Part shown: positions 1 to 8,728 of the stretch, piece after piece
Layout of the letters: every line of letters begins with the position of its first letter
How positions within the stretch are numbered: the stretch's first letter is position 1
Source: JAXLQL01 sp046331625
GTDB taxonomy: Bacteria > Acidobacteriota > Terriglobia > Bryobacterales > Bryobacteraceae
Length of the DNA stretch: 64,000 bases
Reading direction: 5' to 3'
NCBI GenBank assembly: GCA_046331625.1
Contig: JAXLQL010000013.1
Coordinates: forward strand, 1 to 64,000
Program-made: the position numbers and the translations under genes
The notes under the pieces: generated by a model
What the model saw: the letters and a program-made list of their open reading frames with translations, nothing else
What the model was told of the DNA's origin: nothing
Databases searched by the model: none

Positions 1-523
1 CCTGTCCGAACAGCGCGGCCGGAAGCCAGATCACCTGCCCCGGCCGCGACGCCCACCCAGAACTCTCTACGGGAACCGGTCCGCGGCGCCAGGAGCGCGA
101 AGTGAACAGAGCGATGGCGCAGGTAGTCGAGAAGAACAGCTCCGCCAGGCAGGCGTGCGAGATACTCACGGCCTTGGGAAGCATGTAGATCACGGTGAGT
201 CCGCCGAGCAGGCCTTGCGCGCAGACGGCGGCGAGCGCAACCAAGCCCAGGCGCTTCATCCAAGCGCGGTCTTCCACCCGCCACAGCCAAACGGCCAGAA
301 TGATGGTAAGGAAGCCGACGGTGGTGGCCACCATGCGATGGCCATGTTCGTAGAAGATGCCGCCCTTCATCTCCGGCATGATCTGGCCGTAGGAAAGCGG
401 CCAATCGGGCACGGAGAGTCCGGCTTCCTTGCTGGTAACGGTTGCCCCGGCAACAACGAGGAAAAGCGTGCAACAGGCGAGAAGCAGGCAGAACCGATGG
501 AGCCTATCGAAGCGTGGTTCCAC
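1..523 (-). CDS. ctaA: Heme A synthase CtaA/COX15, C-terminus beyond the window
   Basis: This is the N-terminal 174 codons of a membrane protein that converts heme O to heme A for cytochrome c oxidase. After a first hydrophobic segment come the family hallmarks GLSVPDWPLSYGQ and a heme-ligand region FYEHGHRM, followed by further membrane segments. The GTG start at 523 follows an AAAGGA ribosome binding site; a TTG two codons upstream sits too close to that site. The gene runs off the left edge, so the second half of the protein is missing here. It lies 48 bp downstream of a cupredoxin-like lipoprotein gene on the same strand, which fits a respiratory oxidase assembly locus. The family call is firm; the full length cannot be judged. 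Confidence 0.88.
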   Translation of the reverse strand, partial: MEPRFDRLHRFCLLLACCTLFLVVAGATVTSKEAGLSVPDWPLSYGQIMPEMKGGIFYEHGHRMVATTVGFLTIILAVWLWRVEDRAWMKRLGLVALAAVCAQGLLGGLTVIYMLPKAVSISHACLAELFFSTTCAIALFTSRSWRRGPVPVESSGWASRPGQVIWLPAALFGQ

Positions 524-571
524 GATCAATCCTTTATTGTACCCGGAATCGGGCTTGTTCTGTAACGATTG

Positions 572-1357
572 TTACTGGCCATCCCCACTGAAGGCGAAGG
601 TCAGCGGAGCCGACTGGTTGGCCGACACCTGGATCTGCGCTTCCTTGCGGCCCAGGCGTTCGTGCCACGCCTCGACGGTGTAGCTTCCGGGCGGCAGGCC
701 TTTGAGCGAGAACGAACCGTCATCACCGGTTACGGCGAAGAAGGGATGGGAAATGACACCGACGTAGACCCGCATCCACGGATGCAAGTTGCACTTGATC
801 GGAACCATCACTTCCTCTTTCGAGAACGCCTTGACGATCGGCTCGCCTTGTGGGGCTTGCGACTGGTTCCATTCGCGGTTCTTCTCCGGGAGAGGGTGGA
901 CGTTGTGGCCGGTGGGGTCGCTGTTGGTGAACTTCAATTCCTGGTCGACCATGACGCCGACGACGTGAGGCTTGTAGACGCACCCGGCTTGGTCAATGAG
1001 CACCGGGTCCTTGGGAGCGGCCCATGTCTTGCCTTCGGGAAGCCCGGCCTTGACCCACACGAAGACATTCTTGAGCGTTCCACCGGAGCCGACGATCACG
1101 TCTTCGGAAGTGGGCGCGCTCGAGTGCTGGCGGGCACAGGCGGGCGTCGCGTCCATGCTGACGGGCTTCATCACGGGCGGGGTTCCGGTGAAGGTAGCCT
1201 TGCCGGCGATGATTCCGCCGCCTGCGGCAGGGGGCTCGGCAGCCTTGGGGACTTCTTTCTTCGGTTCGGATTTGGCTTCGGGGGCGGAGCCGCCACCGCA
1301 GCCGAGGAGGGAGACGAGACAGATGACTGCAAACAAAAACAGGGATTTACGTTGCAT
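572..1357 (-). CDS. Cupredoxin-like lipoprotein with carboxypeptidase-regulatory-like tail
   Basis: A 261-residue envelope lipoprotein. The signal peptide ends in a lipobox (LLGC, Cys20), followed by a Gly/Pro/Lys/Glu linker to about residue 48. A cupredoxin-like fold follows, with candidate copper ligands His151/His154 and the cluster Cys189, His192, Met195 (CNLHPWM). The C-terminal part (DDGSFSLKGLPPGSYTVEAWHE) looks like a carboxypeptidase-regulatory or transthyretin-like strand set. Similar proteins occur beside oxidase or methylamine-type electron-transfer genes. Here it precedes ctaA, so an electron-transfer or copper role at the periplasmic face is inferred. A short inverted repeat (GGAAC, 5-nt loop, GTTCC) lies just upstream of the start. 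Confidence 0.7.
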   Translation of the reverse strand: MQRKSLFLFAVICLVSLLGCGGGSAPEAKSEPKKEVPKAAEPPAAGGGIIAGKATFTGTPPVMKPVSMDATPACARQHSSAPTSEDVIVGSGGTLKNVFVWVKAGLPEGKTWAAPKDPVLIDQAGCVYKPHVVGVMVDQELKFTNSDPTGHNVHPLPEKNREWNQSQAPQGEPIVKAFSKEEVMVPIKCNLHPWMRVYVGVISHPFFAVTGDDGSFSLKGLPPGSYTVEAWHERLGRKEAQIQVSANQSAPLTFAFSGDGQ

Positions 1358-1391
1358 GAGGAACCTCGAGTTCCTAGGGTATCAGGAAGGC

Positions 1392-2309
1392 TCATTGGGG
1401 CGTAGCTGCCGACCGGACGGCCCGCTCCACAGTGCCGCGATCAGCGGACTCCAATACGTGAGAAATGAGCAGGCGCTCGAGCGCTTCCACGTTCGCGATT
1501 TGGTCGATTTCGGGCATTGCTTCGAGTCCCGCGAACTTGGCTGCCAGGGCACTGCGCAGCAGACGGCGAGCTTCTTCGGCGCGGCCCTGCTCGAGGCCCT
1601 TCTCCACACCCCGGGCTTCGCCCTTCTCGACGAACTCCCGCACGATGCTCGATCCTTCCATGATCGCTTCGACAATCGTCATTTGCTCACCTCCCAAGGC
1701 TTGATCCAACCAATCCCTATCATACCGGAGGCTCCCCAATGTCAGGAACCTCCATATCGACTCCTCGTCGCCCCCCCGCCCGAGGATTTCGCCCATCTTG
1801 CGCACTTGCTCGTCGCTCGACTTCATCAGCACTGCCCACGGAAACAGCCGCGGATCATTCGAGTCAACGATCAGGTCCGGATCGAGTTCCCACATCCGAA
1901 TCGTGGTGAACTCGTGCTGGATCCGTGTGCGCCCCCGCATGTACTCGCCCACCTTCGGGATCTCCGCCGGAACCCCCTTGGGCTGAAGCAGAACCAGCGC
2001 CGAGTCCACCTCGACATCGTGCTGGCAAATGAAGCTACCGCCGTATCGCGCCATCTTCGCCGGGATGTCGTCCTTGTACTGCAGTTGAAACTCCGAGTGA
2101 AACAGGAACGTGCGCTCGGCGCGGATTTCGAGCAGAGCCACATAATCCGGGAACACCACCGGGGGAGCCGTCTCCGGCCGCAACGGGGTCACGACCACGC
2201 TCGCGCTCAGGGGCACGATTCCGAGCATGTGCAAGAAGACCCGCGGCGCCTCGTCCGGGAAGGCCTTCATCGCCCGGTCGAACGGATTGTGGATACTCTC
2301 GGTGGCCAT
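1392..2309 (-). CDS. Rpn-like PD-(D/E)XK nuclease/transposase-family protein
   Basis: A 305-residue protein resembling the Rpn (recombination-promoting nuclease, PDDEXK_2) family. The N-terminal two thirds hold the expected acidic core: Asp55 in FPDYVALLE and a Glu73-x-Gln75 pair in HSEFQLQY, followed by the conserved MARYGGSF stretch. The C-terminus has the charged Glu/Gly/Lys-rich segment typical of the family (EKGEARGVEKGLEQGRAEEARRL begins near residue 220), probably helical. Known relatives are DNA endonucleases that stimulate recombination; they are not linked to inverted repeats, and none are seen here. The gene is isolated: the lipoprotein follows 34 bp downstream and a kinase is transcribed divergently. 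Family membership is likely; the activity is inferred. Confidence 0.65.
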   Translation of the reverse strand: MATESIHNPFDRAMKAFPDEAPRVFLHMLGIVPLSASVVVTPLRPETAPPVVFPDYVALLEIRAERTFLFHSEFQLQYKDDIPAKMARYGGSFICQHDVEVDSALVLLQPKGVPAEIPKVGEYMRGRTRIQHEFTTIRMWELDPDLIVDSNDPRLFPWAVLMKSSDEQVRKMGEILGRGGDEESIWRFLTLGSLRYDRDWLDQALGGEQMTIVEAIMEGSSIVREFVEKGEARGVEKGLEQGRAEEARRLLRSALAAKFAGLEAMPEIDQIANVEALERLLISHVLESADRGTVERAVRSAATPQ

Positions 2310-2398
2310 ATCAATTAGTGCTTCCGCTCCGCCCGATTTCTCGAGCGTTTCGTTCCGGCTGAAGAAAAAGGCGGTTGCGGCCGATGTGAAGAAGGGAG

Positions 2399-4720
2399 AT
2401 GCTCGGTCCCGGCACGCGCCTCAACGAGTATGAGATCGTCTCTCCGCTCGGCAAGGGCGGGATGGGCGAAGTGTTCCTCGCTCGCGACACCGTACTTGAC
2501 CGGTTGGCTGCGCTGAAGATCCTGCGCTGGGAGACCGAAGCCGACGCCGAGCGCGTCAAGCGCTTCGCCACCGAGGCCAAGGCCGCCGCCGCGCTGAGCC
2601 ATCCCAATTTGGCCGCAATCTACGGAGTCGGGCAGTGCGGCCAAGTCTGCTTCATCGCGATGGAGTACGTGAAGGGGCAGACGTTGCGCGAAGCGGGCCT
2701 TGACCAGCCCGCGCTCATCGATGCGATCCTGCAAGCCGCGGCTGCGCTCGAGGCAGCGCACGCGGCGGGAATCATCCATCGCGACATCAAGCCATCGAAC
2801 ATCATGCGCACCGAAACGGGGCTCGTGAAAGTGCTCGATTTCGGGTTGGCCAAGCGCATGAAGTCCGATCCGGACGCAGGTAGCGGACTCACGCAGTCTG
2901 GCATGGTGATGGGGACGCTCGGGTACATGAGTCCGGAGCAGTTGCTCGGGCGGGCGTTGGATCATCGCACCGACGTCTTCTCACTTGGCGTGGTGATGTA
3001 CGAGTTGCTCACTGGCAAGCTCCCTTTCGAGGCCGGCTCATATGAAGGCGCGCTGGCTGAACTGAGCGGGGTGACCGCGCTCGCGCCAGAACCGATGCCG
3101 GCTGCGCCTCCCGCCGTGGCCGCGGCTGTGATGCGGTGTCTCGCGCGCGATCCCGAGAAGCGCTTCCCGAGCGCCGCGGCATTCGCGCAAGCCTTGCGGG
3201 AGAAGCCCGAAGCTCCCACGCCTCCTCCGCCGCCCCGATCCTCGTCGCGCCGGGAGTGGATGCTGGCCGGCGCCGCCACTGCGGCCGTGGCCGGAGTCGC
3301 AGCGCTCAAATTCATGCCTGGGCCCCCAGGGCCGATCGACTCCCTTGCCGTGTTGCCCTTCGCCGCGGGCACTGTGGATTCCACGCTCGACTATCTCCGC
3401 GAAGGCATCGCCGAGGGACTGATGAATCGGCTGGCGGGCATCGCCGGTCTACGCGTCATCTCGCGCGACTCGGCGTTCCGGCATCGGTCACAAACTGCTC
3501 GTGAAGCTGGACGGGTGCTCGGAGTCAGAGCCGTCGTAGCCGGCGCGATTCACAAGGTCGAAGACGCGTTATTGGTCTCGGCCGAACTGGTGGACAGCTC
3601 GAGCGATCAACGGATGTGGGGCGAGGAGTTCCGCTGCCAACAGGAAGACGTGCTCTCCACGCGTGACCGTATCGCCGAAAAGATCGCCGAGCAACTACGC
3701 AGCCAGCTCACGGGCAACGCTGCGGCCCCGGCCGCCTCTCCCAAGAAGGCCGAAACCTCCGACGCTCGCGCGCATGATCTCTACATGCGTGGTCGCTTCC
3801 TCGCCAACCGCCTCTCGGAGAGCGAGGTCCGGCAAGGGCTCGAGTACCTCGAACGGGCCATCGAGCTCGATCCGGACTTCGCCCACGCACACGCGGCCGC
3901 CGCTGAAGCCCGTCTCTTTCTCGCGGACCTCTTCCAGCCCGCTCCCGAGTTGCTCGCCGCCGCCCGGCGGACGATCAACCGGGCACTCGAGATCAATCCG
4001 CTTCTCGCCGACGCCCACGTGGCGCTAGCGATGGTGAAGATGCAGGACGAATACGATTGGCCCGGCGCCGAGCAGGCTTTGCGGCGTGCGCTCACCCTCG
4101 ATCCGCACCTGCTGCTTGCGCACGGGTTCCTAGGGTGGCTGCTGGCGGCAACCGGGAAGCGCCAGGAAGGTATGGCTGCCAATCGCCGTGCCACGGAGCT
4201 CGAGCCTCGCTCTCCGCTCGCGCACGCCATGCTCGCCGCCAACTTCTATTTCGCCCGGCAATACGGCGATTCGTTCTCCAGTGCCGGTAGCGCTCTCGAA
4301 ATCGATCCGCAGTTCCCACTGGCGCTGTACTGGCGCGGGCTCTCCATGGTGGCTCGCGGCTTTCCGTCTCTGGTGATCTCGAAGATCGAGCCCATTGCCG
4401 CCTCCAATCCTGTTCCACCAGTGCTCGCCGTGCTGGGCCGTGCCCGCGCTGCCAGCGGCCGCATCGCGCTAGCCCGAGAATCGCTCGCCGCACTCACCGA
4501 GCTTTCCCGGTCGAAACACGTTTCGGCGATCCTGTTCGCGGGCTTGCATGCGGCGCTTCACGACAAAGAAGCTGCGCTCAATTCGTTGGAGCGCGCCTAC
4601 GAGACCCGCGCACGCCTGCTCCTGTGGATCCACGCCGACCCTGTCTACGATAATCTGCGTGCCGAGCCCCGGTTCCAGGCGCTGGTCACCAAACTCCGGT
4701 TGCCGTCTCTCGCCGCGTAG
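2399..4720 (+). CDS. Serine/threonine-protein kinase with TolB-like and TPR domains
   Basis: A 773-residue membrane-anchored signalling protein. The kinase domain spans about 10-270, with the glycine loop GKGGMGEV, catalytic Lys40, HRDIKPSN with Asp129, and DFG at Asp147. A Pro-rich linker and one membrane segment follow (about 285-305). Next comes a TolB/adenylate-cyclase-associated-like region starting SLAVLPFAAG, and then TPR repeats from about 460 to the end. All kinase catalytic residues are present. The ATG at 2399 follows GAAGGGAG very closely, but residues from MLGPGTRLNEYEI match the usual start of acidobacterial homologues. The substrate is unknown. It is divergent from the Rpn-like gene and followed by a GH3 remnant. 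Confidence 0.9.
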   Translation: MLGPGTRLNEYEIVSPLGKGGMGEVFLARDTVLDRLAALKILRWETEADAERVKRFATEAKAAAALSHPNLAAIYGVGQCGQVCFIAMEYVKGQTLREAGLDQPALIDAILQAAAALEAAHAAGIIHRDIKPSNIMRTETGLVKVLDFGLAKRMKSDPDAGSGLTQSGMVMGTLGYMSPEQLLGRALDHRTDVFSLGVVMYELLTGKLPFEAGSYEGALAELSGVTALAPEPMPAAPPAVAAAVMRCLARDPEKRFPSAAAFAQALREKPEAPTPPPPPRSSSRREWMLAGAATAAVAGVAALKFMPGPPGPIDSLAVLPFAAGTVDSTLDYLREGIAEGLMNRLAGIAGLRVISRDSAFRHRSQTAREAGRVLGVRAVVAGAIHKVEDALLVSAELVDSSSDQRMWGEEFRCQQEDVLSTRDRIAEKIAEQLRSQLTGNAAAPAASPKKAETSDARAHDLYMRGRFLANRLSESEVRQGLEYLERAIELDPDFAHAHAAAAEARLFLADLFQPAPELLAAARRTINRALEINPLLADAHVALAMVKMQDEYDWPGAEQALRRALTLDPHLLLAHGFLGWLLAATGKRQEGMAANRRATELEPRSPLAHAMLAANFYFARQYGDSFSSAGSALEIDPQFPLALYWRGLSMVARGFPSLVISKIEPIAASNPVPPVLAVLGRARAASGRIALARESLAALTELSRSKHVSAILFAGLHAALHDKEAALNSLERAYETRARLLLWIHADPVYDNLRAEPRFQALVTKLRLPSLAA

Positions 4721-4795
4721 CGGAACCGTCCTCCGAAATCCTCGAGCGGCTGCGAGGCGATCGCCGATCTCGCGCTACCTCGAGAGGATTGCCGC

Positions 4796-5242
4796 GTGGA
4801 ACAAACCTCGATCCTCCTCGCCCTGCTCGTCTCAGGACCGTTCCTCGTCCGGGCGCAACAACCCGCCTTTCGCGATCCCAATCTTCCGGTCGAGCAACGG
4901 ATCACCAGCATCCTCGCTTCGATGGCCCTCGATGAGAAACTCGCCGCGCTCGGCACTGATTCAGGCGTAGCCCGGCTCGGCATTCCCAATGCCGGCAACT
5001 CCGAGGGCATACACGGGCTGGTGCAAGGCTCCACTATGGGCAGCCGCGGACCCGCACCGCCCGCACCCACGACCCAATTTGCGCAAACCGTCGGCATGGC
5101 GATGACGTGGGACCCGAACCTCATTCGCGGCGCCGCAGCCGCCGTAGGGAAACTCCTCGGGCTCAATGAGCAACCGCCTCGGTCGGTGTCTGGGCGCTGG
5201 AACACGCGGTCCGCACCACCAGTCAGTGTAGCCGTCGCATAA
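4796..5242 (+). pseudogene. Truncated GH3 beta-glucosidase remnant
   Basis: A 148-codon ORF with a secretion signal (LLALLVSGPFLVRAQQ) followed by the start of a glycoside hydrolase family 3 N-terminal domain. Recognisable pieces are RITSILASMALDEKLAALG, then GIPNAGNSEGIHGL and TTQFAQTVGMAMTWDPNLI. Similarity stops at about codon 120 (near position 5155) and the remaining residues look random. Family members are normally 700-900 residues, so the catalytic Asp region and the whole C-terminal domain are absent. The GTG start follows GAGAGGA. The 3' end abuts the beta-propeller gene. This is a degraded gene, probably left by a deletion; residual expression of a secreted fragment is possible. Confidence 0.75.
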
Positions 5243-5258
5243 GATGGGAAGCAGTCCC

Positions 5259-6668
5259 ATGCGCTCCTTTCTCTATCCGTTGTTCGCGATCGCTCTGGCC
5301 GGCGCGGAGTGGCCGCAGTTCCGCGGTCCGGACGGCTCGGGTCTCTGCCCATCTTGCGGTCCGTTCCCAACCGAGTTCTCACCCGAGAAGAACGTCGTTT
5401 GGAAGACGCCCGTGCCGGAAGGCAAATCATCGCCCGTACTGGTGGGAGATCGCATCTTCCTCACCGCCTCAGAAGGCGACGAGCTCGTCACTCTCAGTCT
5501 TCACCGCGCCACAGGCAAGGTTCTGTGGCGCAAAGCCATCCGCGCACCCAAGCGCGAACATCAGAATCCGCTGAACCACCGTGCAGCTCCCACGGCGGTG
5601 AGTGACGGCAAGCACATCTTCGCCTTCTTCGCCGACTTCGGGCTCGTCGCGCACGATCTCGATGGCAATGAAAAGTGGCGCCTTCCGCTCGGGCCCTTCA
5701 ACAGCCAACACGGCATCGTAGCGTCGCCCGTGTACGCTGACGGTCGCGTGATCCTCGTTGTGGACGCCGACACTGATGCCTTCATCATCGGCGTGGATGC
5801 GGCCACTGGCAAGATCGCCTGGAAGTCGCCGCGCAATGTGATCAACGGATACTCGACACCGCTCATCTACAGGCCCGCTCGCGGACCAGCGCAGGTGATC
5901 GCGCCCGGCTCGTATCAACTCACCTCGTACTCGGTAGTGGACGGCGAGCAGATGTGGTTCGTCCGCGGTCTCACCTGCCAACCGAAGTCCGCACCGGCTA
6001 TTTCGGGTGACGTGGTCTACTTCAACGGTTGGACAACCGGCAATGACGCTGGCGAACAAGTGGACCTGCCTCCCTTCGCCGAAGTAGTCGCCAAAGCCGA
6101 CGCCAATCACGACGGCAAGCTCGCGCAGAAGGAACTGCCGCCCGCGTGGCAACCCACGGGGACCTGGCGCGCCATCGATCTCGATCGCGACGGCTTCCTC
6201 AACGAGCGCGAGTGGACCTTCTTCCGCACCCGCCGCGCCGCGCGCAACGCCTTGCTCGCGGTGAAGCTCGGCGGCAGCGGCGACGTGACCGATACGCACG
6301 TGCTGTGGCGATTCGAGAAATCGCTGCCGGATGTGCCCACACCGCTCATCTATCAAGGAGTCGTGTTTCTGGTGCGCAGCGGCGGCATCGTTTCCACGCT
6401 CGATGCGAAGACGGGAAAGGTGCTCAGGCAGGGCCGCCTCACTGGCGCACTCGAAGACTACTATGCTTCGCCCGTCGGAGTCGACGGCAAGGTCTACGTG
6501 GCAAGCGAGCACGGCAAGGTGGTGGTACTGCGCGCGGCGGGCGACTGGGAGATTCTCGCGATCAACGATTTCGGGTCGGATATCTATGCCACTCCTGCTG
6601 TCGTGGATGGCAAGATGTACATCCGGACCCGAGAGTCGCTCTACGCAATCGGTTCGACGCAGAAGTAG
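5259..6668 (+). CDS. Secreted PQQ-type beta-propeller (BamB-like) protein with EF-hands
   Basis: A 469-residue exported protein. A short signal peptide (MRSFLYPLFAIALAGA) precedes AEWPQFRGPDGSG, the standard entry to this acidobacterial/planctomycete family. Repeated blades of the form VLWRKAI, EKWRLPLG and KIAWKSP are PQQ-like propeller repeats. Between blades, around residues 275-320, two calcium-loop-like segments occur (DANHDGKLAQKE and DLDRDGFLNERE). No dehydrogenase catalytic set was recognised, so it is a structural or binding propeller rather than an alcohol dehydrogenase. The ATG at 5259 is preferred to the ATG at 5244 because the signal peptide begins there. It converges with the protease cassette, leaving 4 bp between stops. 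Confidence 0.82.
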   Translation: MRSFLYPLFAIALAGAEWPQFRGPDGSGLCPSCGPFPTEFSPEKNVVWKTPVPEGKSSPVLVGDRIFLTASEGDELVTLSLHRATGKVLWRKAIRAPKREHQNPLNHRAAPTAVSDGKHIFAFFADFGLVAHDLDGNEKWRLPLGPFNSQHGIVASPVYADGRVILVVDADTDAFIIGVDAATGKIAWKSPRNVINGYSTPLIYRPARGPAQVIAPGSYQLTSYSVVDGEQMWFVRGLTCQPKSAPAISGDVVYFNGWTTGNDAGEQVDLPPFAEVVAKADANHDGKLAQKELPPAWQPTGTWRAIDLDRDGFLNEREWTFFRTRRAARNALLAVKLGGSGDVTDTHVLWRFEKSLPDVPTPLIYQGVVFLVRSGGIVSTLDAKTGKVLRQGRLTGALEDYYASPVGVDGKVYVASEHGKVVVLRAAGDWEILAINDFGSDIYATPAVVDGKMYIRTRESLYAIGSTQK

Positions 6669-6672
6669 CTCG

Positions 6673-8370
6673 TCACGGCAGCGGGACCCGAATCGCGCAC
6701 GCCCGAACCGCACCCGCACCCTCCGAATCCATCGTGCCCGCTTTCAACAACTCGCTACTTACTGAGTCCACACATCCCAGAAAGTCCCGCCGGCTCCCAG
6801 GCTCTCTCGTGCATCGCTTGTAGAAGTCCGACGTACGGCACCCCACCGGCGACGTCTTATTGGCAACACCGGTGTCGCAGCTCAAAATGCGCAGCGTTGC
6901 GCCTTGATCGGAGTCCGGACACTGATCGATTCCACCAGGCACTCCGTCCCAGTCGGGAAACCATCCGAGGTCGCGTAGCGCGGACAACGTCAAGTCGCGG
7001 GGCGGCTCAACCAAGTCGGCGGTGTCGTCTGGAACGTCTGGTTCCATCAGTTGGTCCGGTGACGCGCTGGAGTCCCAGTGCGCCACGCTCGAACCGGGCC
7101 GGTCCACCGCTGGCGTGTACAGAAGTGGCCGGCCAGCAGGATCGGCTCCACGGCGGACCGCTGGATCAAGCAGCAGCCGGACCCGCGGGCGTTGCGGCTC
7201 GCCGAGCGCCGCCTTCGGCACCTTCCCGTCAGCGAACGTAACATGAACCACGGGGATCGTGATTCGCGCATCGGAGCCGGACAAGTTCGGCAGGTTCTGC
7301 GCGTCGACATTGTTTACCACCACCAGCGCGATCGCACCGGCAGCCTGAGCGTGATACGCCTTCTGCGTGAACACGCAGCCGCCCCGATCGGCAATCGCGA
7401 TCCGGCCCATTACTTCGGAAACGTTGATCACCGGAGAGCATGCGTCCGATGGTGAGGGTCCCGCTTCATCCGAGCCATCGCTGGTCAGAGCGAGTTCGCC
7501 TTCGATGCCGGAGGAGGCGAGTGCGGCGCCGAACGAAGCCGTGCCAGCGTAGTAGCGGCCAGCGGCCGCCGACGGCCGTGCGATGCGCAATATCGGCGTA
7601 CCCGGATCGAGTACCGCCGGTGCATCGCGACCCACGTTGTATCCGGTCCACGAGACTCGCCGGTAGTTTTTGGACAGTTCGGCGCGCTCGGCCAACGTCA
7701 TCTGGTTCCAGGTTTTCTTTTGCGTCGCGTCATAGAGATACTCGCCGAAAACGCAGCCCCGCCACTTTTCAGACGCAGCCACCTCCTGTACTTCCGCGAA
7801 GCCGAGGCCATGTGCGATCTCGTGCAGAGCCACGGGAACGAAGCTGACTCCCTGAGCAGTAGGGTGATTGTCGAGCCCGTAGTACCAATGCTTCCCAGCG
7901 AGGCAGTCCGGATCGCCCACCCCTGGGTTGAACCACAAGTAGATTTCTTCCCGATCCGGATTTTGCACACGGCCGAAGAGCCGATTCGCCAGCGCCGCGG
8001 GATACCAGACGTTTTGGATGATCTCGGGCTCGTCTTGCTCGAAGTAGAAAATGTCGGGTGTCTGCGCCGCTCCCACCGTGCCGGCGCCGGCTGTGCAGCC
8101 GAGGGATTTGAACGACACGCGGATGCGGATCGGCATCGGCGAATCCAACTTACTTGACCAGATCGCCACCGCGTGCTGCAACGCGATCAGCCGTTGCTCG
8201 CCCACCGTAGTCCCCGAATTGCCTCCCCCGGGTTTGGCCGGAGTCGCGTCGTTGAAGCCGCTGCCGGGCGGATCGGCAACAATCAGCGTCACCGGCGCAA
8301 TCGCCATGGCCTGAGGCGTGAGAGCAGCCAGTGCCGCGAGTAGACTCGTTCGCAGAGCGCTACCGAACAT
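6673..8370 (-). CDS. Secreted zinc metalloprotease with PA domain
   Basis: A 565-residue exported protein. The start at 8370 follows GGAGG with a 5-nt spacer and begins a clear signal peptide (MFGSALRTSLLAALAALTPQAMA). The metalloprotease region has HEIAHGLGF at His183-Glu184-His187, a zinc-binding HExxH followed by a metzincin-like glycine. A protease-associated (PA) domain lies at roughly 280-410, with GRIAIADRGGCVFTQKAYHAQAAGAIALVVV-type residues. The C-terminus has many cysteines (QCPDSDQ, LSCDTG, GCRTSDF, DFLGCVD). It overlaps the preceding small gene by 11 nt and ends 4 bp from the convergent propeller gene. An extracellular proteolytic role is inferred; the substrate is unknown. Confidence 0.82.
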   Translation of the reverse strand: MFGSALRTSLLAALAALTPQAMAIAPVTLIVADPPGSGFNDATPAKPGGGNSGTTVGEQRLIALQHAVAIWSSKLDSPMPIRIRVSFKSLGCTAGAGTVGAAQTPDIFYFEQDEPEIIQNVWYPAALANRLFGRVQNPDREEIYLWFNPGVGDPDCLAGKHWYYGLDNHPTAQGVSFVPVALHEIAHGLGFAEVQEVAASEKWRGCVFGEYLYDATQKKTWNQMTLAERAELSKNYRRVSWTGYNVGRDAPAVLDPGTPILRIARPSAAAGRYYAGTASFGAALASSGIEGELALTSDGSDEAGPSPSDACSPVINVSEVMGRIAIADRGGCVFTQKAYHAQAAGAIALVVVNNVDAQNLPNLSGSDARITIPVVHVTFADGKVPKAALGEPQRPRVRLLLDPAVRRGADPAGRPLLYTPAVDRPGSSVAHWDSSASPDQLMEPDVPDDTADLVEPPRDLTLSALRDLGWFPDWDGVPGGIDQCPDSDQGATLRILSCDTGVANKTSPVGCRTSDFYKRCTREPGSRRDFLGCVDSVSSELLKAGTMDSEGAGAVRACAIRVPLP

Positions 8371-8728
8371 AGGAACCTCCGTCTTCCTTCCTGGTGCCGG
8401 GACTCTTTTCCTGCGCGGCGCCGCCCGTTCCGCACGAAATGCGGACTCGTCCGTTCGCATCCACGCGAGCCACCATCGGTACGGCCGAGTCCTCGGTGAG
8501 CCTCATTCCCGTCACTCCGGGCCCGGCGCGGAACAGTGTGGGCTGCGGCCGCTTCTCGCCAGCAGGTTTGTGCGGTCCGGTTTCCGCCTCGCGCTGCTCG
8601 GGCGCATACACCACACGGATCGCCGCTCTCGCTTTCGCCATGGCGTCCGTTTCCGGCTGCTGCGCCCTTGCGATCGAAAGCGGGAAACAGATCGCGCCGG
8701 CCAGAATTCGAATATGCTTCGTCTTCAT
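8360..8728 (-). CDS. Small secreted protein between two secreted proteases
   Basis: A 122-residue protein with a signal peptide (MKTKHIRILAGAICFPLSIARA, probable cleavage before QQPE). The mature part has a tail reading PMVARVDANGRVRISCGTGG. This layout recalls the small post-PEP-CTERM-1-type proteins, but the resemblance is loose and is not claimed as a family assignment. Its start overlaps the stop of the upstream S53 gene (ATGA, 8725-8728), and its end overlaps the start of the metalloprotease gene by 11 nt. Translational coupling to both is therefore likely. A chaperone, inhibitor or accessory role for the neighbouring proteases is an inference from position only. Confidence 0.6.
   Translation of the reverse strand: MKTKHIRILAGAICFPLSIARAQQPETDAMAKARAAIRVVYAPEQREAETGPHKPAGEKRPQPTLFRAGPGVTGMRLTEDSAVPMVARVDANGRVRISCGTGGAAQEKSPGTRKEDGGSYVR

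Noticed and set aside
996..2318. Long plus-strand ORF of 440 codons across the lipoprotein and Rpn genes
   Set aside because: It is antisense to two well-supported genes, starts inside one and ends in the other, and encodes no recognisable domain. High GC makes such antisense frames common here.
5469..6719. Minus-strand ORF of 416 codons over the beta-propeller gene
   Set aside because: Antisense shadow with no domain or plausible start.
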